Shown piece by piece: positions 1-8,791 of a DNA stretch of 64,000 bases (the stretch's first letter is position 1; every line of letters begins with the position of its first letter). The DNA is from CALODL01 sp942492115 (lineage in GTDB: Bacteria; Planctomycetota; Phycisphaerae; UBA1845; CAIVHJ01): assembly GCA_942492115.1 (NCBI GenBank), contig CALODL010000015.1, positions 397,757 through 461,756 on the forward strand, given 5' to 3'. The position numbers were made by a program, and so were the translations under genes. The notes under the pieces are model-generated. The model saw only the letters and a program-made list of their open reading frames with translations, did no database searches and was not told where the DNA came from.

Positions 1-2
1 CG

Positions 3-2282
3 ACCGCTCAATGCGACAACCTCAGCAACGACCCAAGTTGCGACGACGGCCTGTACTGCAATGGTGCGGAGTTCTGCGACGTGATCTTCGGATGTCAGGC
101 CGGCTCGACGATCGATTGTGATGACGGCGTGGCCTGCACCGACGACAGCTGCAATGAATCGACCGACAGCTGCGACAGCGCCACCAACAATGCCCATTGC
201 GATGACGGTCTGTTCTGCAATGGCAGCGAAACCTGCGATGGCGGACTCGGCTGTGTGGCCGGCAGTGATCCGTGTGGCGGTCTCCCATGTGACGAGGCCA
301 CGGACAGCTGTGAGTCATTGGCCGGAAGTCCGTGGATCAACGAGCTACATTACGACAACAATGGGAGCGACGCCGGGGAGTTCGTCGAGGTTGCTGGCCC
401 CGCCGGTCTCGATCTGGGCGGCTGGAGTGTCGTCGGCTACAACGGCAACGGTGGCTCGTCCTACGCGACGGTAAACCTCGCGGGCATCATACCGAATGAT
501 AGCGGCTGCCTGGGAACGCTTGATTTCACCTTCACCGGAATGCAAAACGGGGCACCCGACGGCCTGGCCCTGGTTGATGATGGCGGCGCAGTCGTCGAGT
601 TCATCAGCTACGAAGGCTCCTTCACCGCAGTCGGCGGACCGGCAAACGGGATGACCTCGATGGATATCGGCGTCTCGGAGCCGGGCACCACCCCGATCGG
701 CCAGGCCCTGCAGCTGGCCGGCACTGGCAACAAGGCTTCGGACTTCACGTGGCAGAGCGCCGCCGCGGAAACGCGAGGAACTGTCAACACCGGCCAGACG
801 TTCGACGGCTGTAGCGGATGTACGATCGACGCGGACTGTGACGATGGCGTGTTCTGCAATGGTGTCGAGACCTGCGTGACCGGCGCCTGTCAGTCCGGCT
901 CCGCCGTCAGCTGCGACGATGGCGTAGCATGCACCGACGACAGTTGCAACGAAGCGACCGACAACTGCGACAACGTTGCCGACGACGCAAACTGTGACGA
1001 TGGGCTGTACTGTAATGGGGCCGAATCGTGCGATCCTGCACTTGACTGCCTGGCAGGATCGGCCATCAACTGCGACGATGGCGTGGCGTGTACCGACGAC
1101 AGCTGCAACGAAACGACCGACAGCTGCGACAACGTTGCCGATGACGCACACTGTGACGATGGCCTGTACTGCAATGGGGCCGAATCGTGTGATCCTGCAC
1201 TCGACTGCCTGGCAGGATCGGCCGTCAACTGTGACGACGGCGTTGCGTGCACCGACGACAGCTGCAACGAAACGACCGACAGCTGCGACAACGTCGCCGA
1301 CGACGCAAACTGTGACGATGGGCTGTACTGTAATGGGGCCGAATCGTGTGATCCCGTACTCGATTGCCAAGCCGGGAGCGACCCCTGTCCGGGCACCTCA
1401 TGCGACGAAGCGCTCGACGAGTGTATCAGCGGCCCGGCTGCTCAACTCGAAGGCGGCGCAGTCCAGGTGGGCGGCATGGCCGTGACGATTGGACTCACCA
1501 ATACCTACGTCAGCCCTGTGGTTGTGTGTTCCGTGCACTATGACAACAATGTGACCCCTGTTGTTACCCGGGTTAAGAATGTGTCTTCGACCAGTTTCGA
1601 CGTCTACCTGCAGAACCCGTCGGGTGGAGGGGTGACGACGGAGTGGGTCAGCTACCTGGTTGTGGAAGAGGGCGTGTGGACCATCGACGGCGTGAATATT
1701 GAGGCCCAGACGTACCTTTCCACCGTAACCGCAGAGAACAACAACTGGAGTTCAGAGCCACAATCCTACGGCCAGAGCTACACGAATCCTGTTGTCATCG
1801 GACAGGTCATGAGTGATAACGACCCGGAATGGTCGGTGTTCTGGTGTCGCGGCACGAGTCGGAACAATCCACCATCGGCGTCGACGGTGCACACCGGCAA
1901 GACGGTTTGCGAGGACCCCCTGGCGACCAGGGCAAACGAGACCATCGGGTTCATCGTCATCGAGTCCGGCTTTGGAACAATCGGAGGAATCGACTATGAG
2001 GCAGACCTCGGATCCGATTCGGTGCGAGGGGTGACCAATAGCCCACCATTCGCTTACGCATTCAACGCAGCCTTCAACTCGGCGCCCGTGATCGGACTCG
2101 TGACTCAGGCAGGTATGGACGGTGGAAACGGCGGATGGGCCTACACGTATGGCCCGACGATGGCGTCGTCCACGACACTGTTCCTGGCGATCGACGAGGA
2201 TCAGGTCACAGACAACGAGCGTAACCATACGACGGAACAAGTAGGTTACATCGTCTTTGAAAACGCAGTCCTCTACCCATAG
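3..2282 (+). CDS. Secreted Cys-rich repeat protein with lamin-tail-like domain (5' end missing)
   Basis: The frame is open from the left edge, so the N-terminus and any signal peptide lie outside; the GTG at 81 is only an internal codon. The visible protein has Cys-rich modules (motifs such as CDDGVACTDDSC and CDDGLYCNGAESC), then a roughly 160-residue domain starting PWINELHYDN that resembles lamin-tail (LTD) domains, then three nearly identical 53-residue Cys modules, then a beta-rich C-terminal part with two similar halves (each with a GxIxxE/VGYIVFE-type strand). Such architectures are common in large surface proteins of Planctomycetota and Myxococcota. The cysteines are probably disulfide-bonded outside the cytoplasm. 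The role is unknown; binding or surface structure is an inference. A clear terminator follows. Confidence 0.8.
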   Translation, partial: TAQCDNLSNDPSCDDGLYCNGAEFCDVIFGCQAGSTIDCDDGVACTDDSCNESTDSCDSATNNAHCDDGLFCNGSETCDGGLGCVAGSDPCGGLPCDEATDSCESLAGSPWINELHYDNNGSDAGEFVEVAGPAGLDLGGWSVVGYNGNGGSSYATVNLAGIIPNDSGCLGTLDFTFTGMQNGAPDGLALVDDGGAVVEFISYEGSFTAVGGPANGMTSMDIGVSEPGTTPIGQALQLAGTGNKASDFTWQSAAAETRGTVNTGQTFDGCSGCTIDADCDDGVFCNGVETCVTGACQSGSAVSCDDGVACTDDSCNEATDNCDNVADDANCDDGLYCNGAESCDPALDCLAGSAINCDDGVACTDDSCNETTDSCDNVADDAHCDDGLYCNGAESCDPALDCLAGSAVNCDDGVACTDDSCNETTDSCDNVADDANCDDGLYCNGAESCDPVLDCQAGSDPCPGTSCDEALDECISGPAAQLEGGAVQVGGMAVTIGLTNTYVSPVVVCSVHYDNNVTPVVTRVKNVSSTSFDVYLQNPSGGGVTTEWVSYLVVEEGVWTIDGVNIEAQTYLSTVTAENNNWSSEPQSYGQSYTNPVVIGQVMSDNDPEWSVFWCRGTSRNNPPSASTVHTGKTVCEDPLATRANETIGFIVIESGFGTIGGIDYEADLGSDSVRGVTNSPPFAYAFNAAFNSAPVIGLVTQAGMDGGNGGWAYTYGPTMASSTTLFLAIDEDQVTDNERNHTTEQVGYIVFENAVLYP
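911..1387 (+). repeat. Three tandem 159-bp coding repeats
   Basis: The same block starts at 911, 1070 and 1229, a period of 159 bases (53 codons), each opening with a CTG(C/T)GACGA motif. The second and third copies are almost identical at DNA level through the segment coding for AESCDPALDCLAGSA, which suggests recent duplication or gene conversion. A diverged relative of the unit lies at about 110-270. Confidence 0.85.
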
Positions 2283-2308
2283 GACGCTGACAGGATCGTG
2301 CAATGAAC

Positions 2309-2348
2309 AACGGTGGCCGGTTGTCGAAGGACAGCCGGCCGCCGTTTT
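2309..2348 (+). terminator. Intrinsic terminator of the Cys-rich repeat gene
   Basis: A 15-base arm at 2309-2323 pairs with 2332-2346 with only two G-U pairs, around an 8-base loop, and is followed by a short T run (2345-2348). It lies 27 bases after the stop codon of the Cys-rich gene. Confidence 0.85.
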
Positions 2349-2408
2349 CAATACGAATCAGGTCTGCAGCGCACGCTAGCAGCTTGTCGAGAAAGTGCTA
2401 TGTGGTCA

Positions 2409-3038
2409 TCAGTGCGGCATGTCCCAGATCAAGGCGGCAACACACAGGCGAACCCATAGATTCGTCGAGTATTGCCAACGCAACGCTGGCGTGGAAAACC
2501 CGCTTCCGGCCACATGACTTCTTAGCCGGCTGCTAGGGCGTAACCACCGCCTGCGTCGTCGCGCGAGTGACTCGGGGCCATGAAAACCACCTTCGACTGC
2601 CGTGATGCGACCTCCACGGTCAATCCAATACACGGTCGGGACGGCTTTGAGGCCATATGTCCGCGCAAACACCTCCCCACCGTTCATGACCATCGTCTGC
2701 TTGAGTTCCTTGTGCTTGACGAAACGCCGGACCGTTGAAGCAGGTTCATCCCAAGCGTTCACCGCCAGAACGACCAGACCATCTTCCTCGAAGCGTTCAG
2801 CCATCTGACTCAGGTGCGGAGCCTCCGCACGACAAGGCGGTCAGTTGTAGGCCCAGAAGGCCAGGATGAGCGGTCGCCCGCGATAGGCGCTCAGCTTGAC
2901 CGGTGCTCCATCCAAGTCCTCGAGTTCGAAATCAGGAGCTTGTTGCCCGACCCATCGGCGATCAAGCGCATTTTGCGGCGAACTGCAACCCGCAGTCCAT
3001 GCCAGACCCAATCCGACCATGCACACGACGCGTTTCAT
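2409..3038 (-). CDS. Selenocysteine-containing thioredoxin-like lipoprotein (in-frame TGA = Sec66)
   Basis: The reading frame from ATG 3038 codes for a lipoprotein signal (TAGC lipobox), a typical AhpC/TlpA start (APDFELEDLDG) and LILAFWAYN, then TGA at 2843-2841, then in the same frame PPCRAEAPHLSQMAERF. A thioredoxin active site CxxC is expected exactly there, so the product has U-P-P-C with Sec66 and Cys69. Downstream are a VVLAVNAWDE strand and the cis-Pro segment VPTVYWIDRGG, giving a complete thioredoxin fold. A SECIS-like hairpin follows the TGA. Likely role: extracytoplasmic thiol or peroxide redox protein tethered to a membrane. The C-terminal ~55 residues are Arg-rich and unlike the family; both other frames stop soon after GPESLA, so a late frameshift is possible. 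SelA/SelB/tRNA-Sec must be encoded elsewhere. Confidence 0.85.
2814..2843 (-). promoter_or_regulatory. Bacterial SECIS element of the thioredoxin-like selenoprotein
   Basis: Reading the minus strand, TGA (2843-2841) is followed by a 10-base spacer, the arm GTGCGGA (2830-2824), loop GGC and the arm TCCGCAC (2820-2814). The loop begins 17 bases after the UGA and starts with GG, which fits the described bacterial SECIS rules (short apical loop with an early G, about 16-37 nt after UGA). The same geometry occurs at 35495-35524. Confidence 0.8.
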
Positions 3039-3202
3039 GCTGTCCTCCTAACAGGATAAATGCTGTCATCTCCCAGCTTATCGTGAGTTGAGACCATGTG
3101 ACAGCGGTGATCAAGCAACCCGTTCAGTCGGTCTTCCCGGGGACTTGGATCACAACGCCCGTTGAATTAGCATGGTTGTAGCGACGAGCCCCTACACGAC
3201 CC

Positions 3203-4825
3203 ATGTTGGAACATATTGACAAACTTTGCCTCGAACCGCTTGATGGCCCGGACGCCCTCCCGTATTCGATTTCGGGAGAGGATCCCGTCATGATCGGCCG
3301 GGCGCGTGATTGTGACCTGCGCTTGCCCAATCCAAGCATCTCACGACATCATGCGAGCGTCAGCTGGCACAAGCCAAGGTGGTATGTTACAGACCTCGGC
3401 AGCCGAACAGGCACATTTCTGAACGGCATGCGCCTGACCCCCGAGTCGCCTGCGCAGGCGGCAGGTGGTGACCTGATGCGCGTGGGACCCTACACCTACC
3501 GAATCGATGTCGAAGGCAGCCATGAACACACGCTGGCCATCACCGATGTCGGCATCGCTCCGGGCACCATCGTTCAACGTGCGACCTCAAAAGAACTCGA
3601 CGCCCTGGCCGAACGGCGACTGGCCCTGTTGATGGATGGTGCCCAGACCATGCACATGGCCAGCACGGAAAACGAGCTGGCCAATGCCATCGCCACTCTG
3701 GCGCTGGCGGGTACGGGCTTTCATCGTGTGGTGGTCCTGCGTCACGGCCGCGACGACAACCCTGAAGTCATCGCCTTCCGGGACCAGCACAACCCGGACG
3801 CCGGCATCTTCGGCTTTAGTCGCTCGATGGTGCAGGAAGCCGGGGCCGGCCACGTTGTCAGGCTTACGAAAGCCGAGAGTATGCCGCTCGATTGCAGCAT
3901 TGGCGACCTGTCCATACACAGTGCCGTGTGCTGCCCGATCGTGATCGACAACTCGGTAACGGGCTACGTATATCTCGACTCGCGTGGCATGGAAGAGCAA
4001 CCCTATCCAGATGCAGTGGGGTTCTGCCATGCCGTCGCCCGGCTGGCAAGTCTGTGTATTGCCAACCAGAAACGGGCGGACTTGCAGGTTCGGCAAGCCA
4101 TGCTCGACAAGGAACTGAAGGCCGCACGTGATGCGCAGGCATTCCTCACACCCGCAGAGGAAGGCGTGGTCGGGGGATTGAGCTACAAGTTTCGCACCTT
4201 ACCCGGTCGCTTCCTGGCAGGCGATTTATTCGATATTTTTGAACTCGAGAACAACAAAGTCGGGATTTGCTTCGGGGATGTCTGCGGCCACGGCCTGGGT
4301 TCTGCAGTGGTCATGACCGCCATCTTGTCGCATCTGCGTTCGGCCATGACACTTCATGGCGAACCTGTCGCGGCAACCACCAATATCAACCGCTACCTCA
4401 TCGAGCGATCAAACTACGAGACGTTTGCCAGTCTGTTCGTGGGTATCTACGATTCCCGCACGCGCATCCTGCAATTCGTTGACGCCGGACACGGACACTG
4501 GTTGATCAGGCGCAAGAACTGCCCGCCTGAACCCGGTCCCATGCCGCAACACCTGATCATCGGCGTCGATCCTGAATGCGCATATGCCGCCCGTGAATTA
4601 CAGTTCTCAAAGGGGGATCGTTTCCTGATCTACAGCGATGGCGTCACCGAGCGCACAGGGGAGGATAATGAAGAATTCGGGCAGCAGCGCTTGATAGACG
4701 CCGTGGCCGGAGCTCGGAATCCCCGCGAAGACATGACATCGGCCCTCGAAGCCATGCAGAGTTTCGTAGGCCGCCGTGGTGTCGAAGACGACACGACGCT
4801 GGTCTCGCTGGCGATTGAGGCGTAA
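3203..4825 (+). CDS. FHA-GAF-PP2C (SpoIIE/RsbU-type) serine phosphatase
   Basis: The 540-residue protein begins with an FHA phosphothreonine-binding domain (about residues 25-100: MIGRARDCDLRL, SRHHASV, DLGSRTGTFLNG), followed by a GAF-like sensor domain (about 125-290), a short helical linker, and a SpoIIE-type PP2C phosphatase domain (about 325-540). Metal-binding motifs are visible as GDLFDIFEL, GDVCGHGLGSA and YSDGVTERTGEDNEEFG. RsbU-like enzymes dephosphorylate anti-sigma-antagonist (STAS) proteins; the FHA domain would place this one under Ser/Thr kinase control, for example by a kinase like that at 32787. No cognate STAS or anti-sigma gene is adjacent. It is transcribed divergently from the selenoprotein. 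Confidence 0.92.
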   Translation: MLEHIDKLCLEPLDGPDALPYSISGEDPVMIGRARDCDLRLPNPSISRHHASVSWHKPRWYVTDLGSRTGTFLNGMRLTPESPAQAAGGDLMRVGPYTYRIDVEGSHEHTLAITDVGIAPGTIVQRATSKELDALAERRLALLMDGAQTMHMASTENELANAIATLALAGTGFHRVVVLRHGRDDNPEVIAFRDQHNPDAGIFGFSRSMVQEAGAGHVVRLTKAESMPLDCSIGDLSIHSAVCCPIVIDNSVTGYVYLDSRGMEEQPYPDAVGFCHAVARLASLCIANQKRADLQVRQAMLDKELKAARDAQAFLTPAEEGVVGGLSYKFRTLPGRFLAGDLFDIFELENNKVGICFGDVCGHGLGSAVVMTAILSHLRSAMTLHGEPVAATTNINRYLIERSNYETFASLFVGIYDSRTRILQFVDAGHGHWLIRRKNCPPEPGPMPQHLIIGVDPECAYAARELQFSKGDRFLIYSDGVTERTGEDNEEFGQQRLIDAVAGARNPREDMTSALEAMQSFVGRRGVEDDTTLVSLAIEA

Positions 4826-4838
4826 GGACACCAGTCGT

Positions 4839-5195
4839 TCAGCCGGTCTCCTTCTTGCCGCGGTGCCGCCAGCGTTCTTTCAACACGACTCCTGTCGCAA
4901 GGCCGACCACCGCCGCAGGAGACGTCTTCAGTGTTGCCCACAGGCCGGCGGTCATCTGCTTGACCGTTGGCCACAATGTGGTGGCTTGCTCTGCCTGCTC
5001 CTCATTGACCTCGGTAATGCCCATCTTCGAGAAGATGGCGAAGGCAACAATCGCCAGAACGAGCATGATCGCCCCGGCCTTGAGGAACGACCTCACGAAC
5101 ACACCGATCATCATGCCCACGGAGAGCGGTACGCCCACATGGGTCAGCAGCCACATCAAATCAGCAAAACGTTCTGGTGTTTGAGCTTCGTCCAT
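4839..5195 (-). CDS. Small membrane protein, possibly FUN14-like
   Basis: A 118-residue protein with two or three hydrophobic helices (roughly residues 18-55 and 85-105), the first containing small-residue patterns (GVPLSVGMMIGVFVRSFLKAGA) and ending in a basic tail (KERWRHRGKK). The spacing of the helices and the central KMGITEVN segment recall FUN14-family bacterial membrane proteins, but the match is by eye and weak. It is convergent with the FHA phosphatase gene. Function unknown. Confidence 0.6.
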   Translation of the reverse strand: MDEAQTPERFADLMWLLTHVGVPLSVGMMIGVFVRSFLKAGAIMLVLAIVAFAIFSKMGITEVNEEQAEQATTLWPTVKQMTAGLWATLKTSPAAVVGLATGVVLKERWRHRGKKETG

Positions 5196-5296
5196 GAGTT
5201 CATGCTACGCGAGCCCATCGAGATTGTCATGTTCGGCCATTCGGTTGTGGACTGACTTACCAATACGGGCACCGTCCACAGGATCGAGCACAACTC

Positions 5297-5917
5297 CTAC
5301 CACGCCATGTGCTTCTTGCGCTGCGGCCACGGCCGCCAGCCTCTCTTGGGGCGGGTGAAGGTCTGTTTTGGACGCAGACTTCTCAACCATGCGAACAGAC
5401 GCCGGCCCAGCGACGGCCGGGACACGACATGGTCCGTCTCGCGTCGTCGGACCCTGGGTTCCTCCATCACGGGCACCTCGTACATCACGACCCGAGGTCG
5501 CGGACGGGTCAGTGCCAGGCAACCAGCGCCGCTGATGAGCAGAGACAGGCCGGCCGCACCAACAAGCAACATCGCCGCCTGGTTCGTCGGGAGTCCAGCC
5601 GTCGGAAAACCTTGAACCACACCATAGGCCGCCATACCAATCATGGGCAGAACGACGATGCGCGTCAGGAGGCCGAGAACAAGAAGCCCCGAAGTCAGCA
5701 ACTCACCGATGCCCATGAGCGTGACCCACCCCGCAGAAATGCGAACACCATCGATGGTTGCCGCCGCGGCGTCCGGAATCAACGTCTGCACACTGTCGCG
5801 CCCATCAAAAAGGTCCCCTGCGAGGCCCAGGCCGTGCTGTGCGAGCACCGCTGCGAGCCCCAGGCGAAGAACAAGTGGCCCAATAGCATGCATGCGATCA
5901 GATAGCGTTCGTTCCAT
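5297..5917 (-). CDS. DoxX-family membrane protein with basic C-terminal tail
   Basis: The protein from ATG 5917 (preceded by AGGGG at a good distance; a longer frame starts at 5953) has four hydrophobic helices in the first ~140 residues with the DoxX-like pattern LRLGLAAVLAQHGLGL and ELLTSGLLVLGLLTR, a fold shared with quinone-linked oxidoreductase subunits and with MauE/DoxX proteins. The last ~65 residues are cytoplasmic-looking, very rich in Arg/Lys/Trp (for example RPKRGWRPWPQRKK), which is not usual for DoxX. The biochemical role of this family member is unknown. Confidence 0.8.
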   Translation of the reverse strand: MERTLSDRMHAIGPLVLRLGLAAVLAQHGLGLAGDLFDGRDSVQTLIPDAAAATIDGVRISAGWVTLMGIGELLTSGLLVLGLLTRIVVLPMIGMAAYGVVQGFPTAGLPTNQAAMLLVGAAGLSLLISGAGCLALTRPRPRVVMYEVPVMEEPRVRRRETDHVVSRPSLGRRLFAWLRSLRPKQTFTRPKRGWRPWPQRKKHMAW

Positions 5918-6082
5918 GGCAGAACCCCTGCAACACTCGACCGAGTGCTTCACGTGTGATCAGAATTGTGACGGTTGTGCACACGACCACGAACATCGCG
6001 GCCTGGATGGACATTCGCTATGGCCGTGGGAATATTGGCGAAGACAGTGACGGGCCTGATTTGCCTGAAAGCAGGCGGCAGC

Positions 6083-8791
6083 TCAATGCCGGACAGAAAT
6101 CTCCAGCGGCAACGTCGGTTCCAGGACGATGCGTCCCTGTGCCGGGGTTGGAAACAAGAACGTCCGGTGAGTGGCCTCACCCTCATCGTGCAACAGTTCA
6201 ACCGCAAAGGTCCCCGCCGCATCCGCTGTCGCGCGGAAGGCAAAGGTCGCCAGGTACCCTGGCCCGACGGCCTGTCCGGAACCATCAAGTCCGGCAACCA
6301 TTTGTCGGGTCGACAGGTTGAACGCCTCCCAGTGAATCACTCCCGAGAACACATGTGCGCCTGGGACCACCGGGCGACGTCCAGAGACCACCCGTGGTGC
6401 ACCGGAATCGATGCTGATGTCGGTCAACTCCAGCGTACCACGTGTGCCCCCCGAGACCCGGACGTGCAACTGGTAACCTCGTAGATCCTCGAGGGGCCTC
6501 AGCAGAAAAACATCGACTTCAGTGCGTTCACCGGGAGCGACACTGGGTGTCGTCGTCACCAGGCGAAGGCCGCCGCGTTCAGTCACGCCACGAACCGCCA
6601 CGCCCGATGGCGCCGGGGCACCATCAAGTGGACACATGCACATCGAGGCACCGGCAAATGCATTGAGGGCATGAAACGCATCGTTCCCGTCGCATACACC
6701 ATCCGGACTGCAGTCACCGAATTGTCCACCAGCGTCGACGTTCAACGCACTCGGTGCATCAGCCTCGCATGTGTACGCCCGCCCCATGACGCCGCCGGGA
6801 TCCACGTTGGCGAAACAGTTCAGCGCGTGAAAGCGATCATTGCCGTCTGCCGCTCCATCCGGAGCACACGAACCAAACTGACCACCCATATCGGCAAACA
6901 CGACATCCGTGCCGTCGCATATATCTGAGCACGCCCACCACACACATCCGTCATCGCGAATCCCGTTGCCATCTACATCGGCACAATCGGAAAAAGAGAT
7001 ACACGCGGGACACGAATCGATGGTCCCATCGTCATCCTGGTCGAGACCCGGGTCGGCGAGGATGTCTTCAAAATCATTCGTCCCATTATTATTGCAATCT
7101 GGCAGCGGGCCGTCGTGAGCAGCGAGGAATGCAGCGAGGTCCTCCGCATCGACAGCACTGTCGCCATCAAAGTCCATGATCTCGCAACCAGGCTCGAACA
7201 CCTGATCGAGACAACCCGCGAGCGTCATAAAATCAGCCGCGTTGACGACGTGGTCACGGTTTGCATCACCCAGATCATCGGGACTATACAGGAGCCACGT
7301 ACGGTTCGCCGGCAGATTGGTCAAGACTCGGGTCACGGCCCCGCCAGGCCACGAAGCCAGAATCTCATCTGCGACGACGGCATCGTCCAATCCGATGTGC
7401 ATGACCAGTTCGTTCTGGCCCAGGTAGGTGTTGCCGCCCGAAAAAATCTCCCGCAAGTGCGTATCCGTCCCAACGCTCGTCTCCGTCAGTCCGCCGATCG
7501 CAGCAGTGTTCTCATCGCGCCCGACCATCCGCATGCGAATCCAGTTGCGTTTCTCTCCTTCATTGTTGATGAACAACTGCGCCGGACCGCTCAAGTTGTT
7601 CATCAATAGGTCCAAATCGCCATCCGCATCGACATCGCCTACCGCCGCACTGAACGACTGGCCAACCCCACCAGCGCAATTGGCGGCACCGGCAATCTCG
7701 CTCATTGGAAATGCCGGCAATCCCGTGAACAGCCGATTCGGTGCAAACTGAATATTGACATACAAATCGAGTAGGGAATCGTTGTCGTAATCGAAGAATA
7801 CCCCACCCCAACCGGTCCCAATGCCCAGTGCATCGACACCCGCGGCAACCGCAGACTCGATGAAACTGCCATCACCCTGATTCAGATATAGCGGAAACAC
7901 ACCGTCGATATCGTCAGTGGACTGGGTGCTGATATTCGTGCAATAGAGATCACCATAGCCGTTGCCGTCAAGATCACCGCAGGCGAGGCCCATCGAGAAG
8001 AATCCATCATCCGCTCCCGACTTCGCAGAAACGTTCACCAGAATGCCTGCATCATTCCGCCACAACTGATTGGGAAAGCCCGTGAAGTGACCACGGTCGT
8101 TCGACAAGTAGAGATCAACATCGCCATCGCGATCGTAGTCGAACCACAATGGCTGAAACCCGCTTCCGTCATCGTCGACACCCTGAGCTACGGAGACATC
8201 GTCGAAGGTCCCATCACCAAGATTGTGGAACAGACGATTGGAACCGGGTCCTTTACCGGTGTATCTGACCACGTAGAGGTCGATGAAACCATCGCCGTCG
8301 TAATCTCCGAACGCAGCCCCCTTGCTGTTCGCAGATTCATCGACACCGGCTGATTGGGCGACGTCGACGAAGGTCATGCCCCCCAGGTTGCGCGCGAGCA
8401 CGCTGGGTGCTTCATACTGCGTCAAGTAGAGGTCGAGAAGCCCATCGCCATCGTAGTCGCCGGCGGCCATGCCCGATGCCTCGCGCAGAATGGGTATCCC
8501 ACTCGTCATCGAACGATCGACGAACTGGCCATGGCCGAGATTCTCGAAGATTCCAACACGACCGTCGGCCGCCCCAAGAATGACGGCATCGGGATCGTGA
8601 TCGCCATCGAGATCGATCAGCCCGCAGCCGAACCCCAGGTAACCATCCGATGGTGGAGACTGGATCGTATAATTGAGACCGCGCAGACCGGCTTCCTCGG
8701 TAAATGGGCTGAGTCCACCGGCGAGGACTGCGGAAACGTGAGTAATGGTCACTATAATGGCAACTGGAATATGCGGTGCACGACGAACCAT
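6083..8791 (-). CDS. Secreted FG-GAP/VCBS-UnbV protein with dockerin-like and cohesin-like modules
   Basis: The ATG at 8791 is preceded by AGGAGG at 8 bases and opens a signal peptide (MVRRAPHIPVAIIVTI...AVLAGG). About 390 residues of FG-GAP/VCBS repeats follow (DYDGDGLLDLYLTQ, DYDGDGFIDLYVV, DYDRDGDVDLYLS), then an ASPIC/UnbV domain, a canonical dockerin pair (GDANRDHVVNAADF, DFDGDSAVDAEDL), two unusual EF-hand-like units (DGAADGNDRFHALNCF, DGVCDGNDAFHALNAF) and a C-terminal beta-sandwich ending in THRTFLFP. The Ca-binding loops suggest an extracellular Ca-stabilised propeller. It is the divergent paralogue of the gene at 9122. The role is unknown; adhesion or ligand binding is inferred. Confidence 0.9.
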   Translation of the reverse strand: MVRRAPHIPVAIIVTITHVSAVLAGGLSPFTEEAGLRGLNYTIQSPPSDGYLGFGCGLIDLDGDHDPDAVILGAADGRVGIFENLGHGQFVDRSMTSGIPILREASGMAAGDYDGDGLLDLYLTQYEAPSVLARNLGGMTFVDVAQSAGVDESANSKGAAFGDYDGDGFIDLYVVRYTGKGPGSNRLFHNLGDGTFDDVSVAQGVDDDGSGFQPLWFDYDRDGDVDLYLSNDRGHFTGFPNQLWRNDAGILVNVSAKSGADDGFFSMGLACGDLDGNGYGDLYCTNISTQSTDDIDGVFPLYLNQGDGSFIESAVAAGVDALGIGTGWGGVFFDYDNDSLLDLYVNIQFAPNRLFTGLPAFPMSEIAGAANCAGGVGQSFSAAVGDVDADGDLDLLMNNLSGPAQLFINNEGEKRNWIRMRMVGRDENTAAIGGLTETSVGTDTHLREIFSGGNTYLGQNELVMHIGLDDAVVADEILASWPGGAVTRVLTNLPANRTWLLYSPDDLGDANRDHVVNAADFMTLAGCLDQVFEPGCEIMDFDGDSAVDAEDLAAFLAAHDGPLPDCNNNGTNDFEDILADPGLDQDDDGTIDSCPACISFSDCADVDGNGIRDDGCVWWACSDICDGTDVVFADMGGQFGSCAPDGAADGNDRFHALNCFANVDPGGVMGRAYTCEADAPSALNVDAGGQFGDCSPDGVCDGNDAFHALNAFAGASMCMCPLDGAPAPSGVAVRGVTERGGLRLVTTTPSVAPGERTEVDVFLLRPLEDLRGYQLHVRVSGGTRGTLELTDISIDSGAPRVVSGRRPVVPGAHVFSGVIHWEAFNLSTRQMVAGLDGSGQAVGPGYLATFAFRATADAAGTFAVELLHDEGEATHRTFLFPTPAQGRIVLEPTLPLEISVRH

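Noticed and set aside
345..1370. 341-residue open frame on the minus strand
   Set aside because: It is antisense to the Cys-rich repeat gene and its repeated Val/Ala-rich sequence only mirrors the tandem repeats; no start signal or domain.
911..1387. Periodic repeats as a possible CRISPR array
   Set aside because: The period is 159 bases with no unique spacers; the repeats keep a single reading frame and code Cys modules.
2841..3038. Two separate short proteins either side of the TGA at 2841-2843
   Set aside because: Same frame, a continuous thioredoxin fold, the TGA at the catalytic position and a SECIS hairpin favour one selenoprotein.
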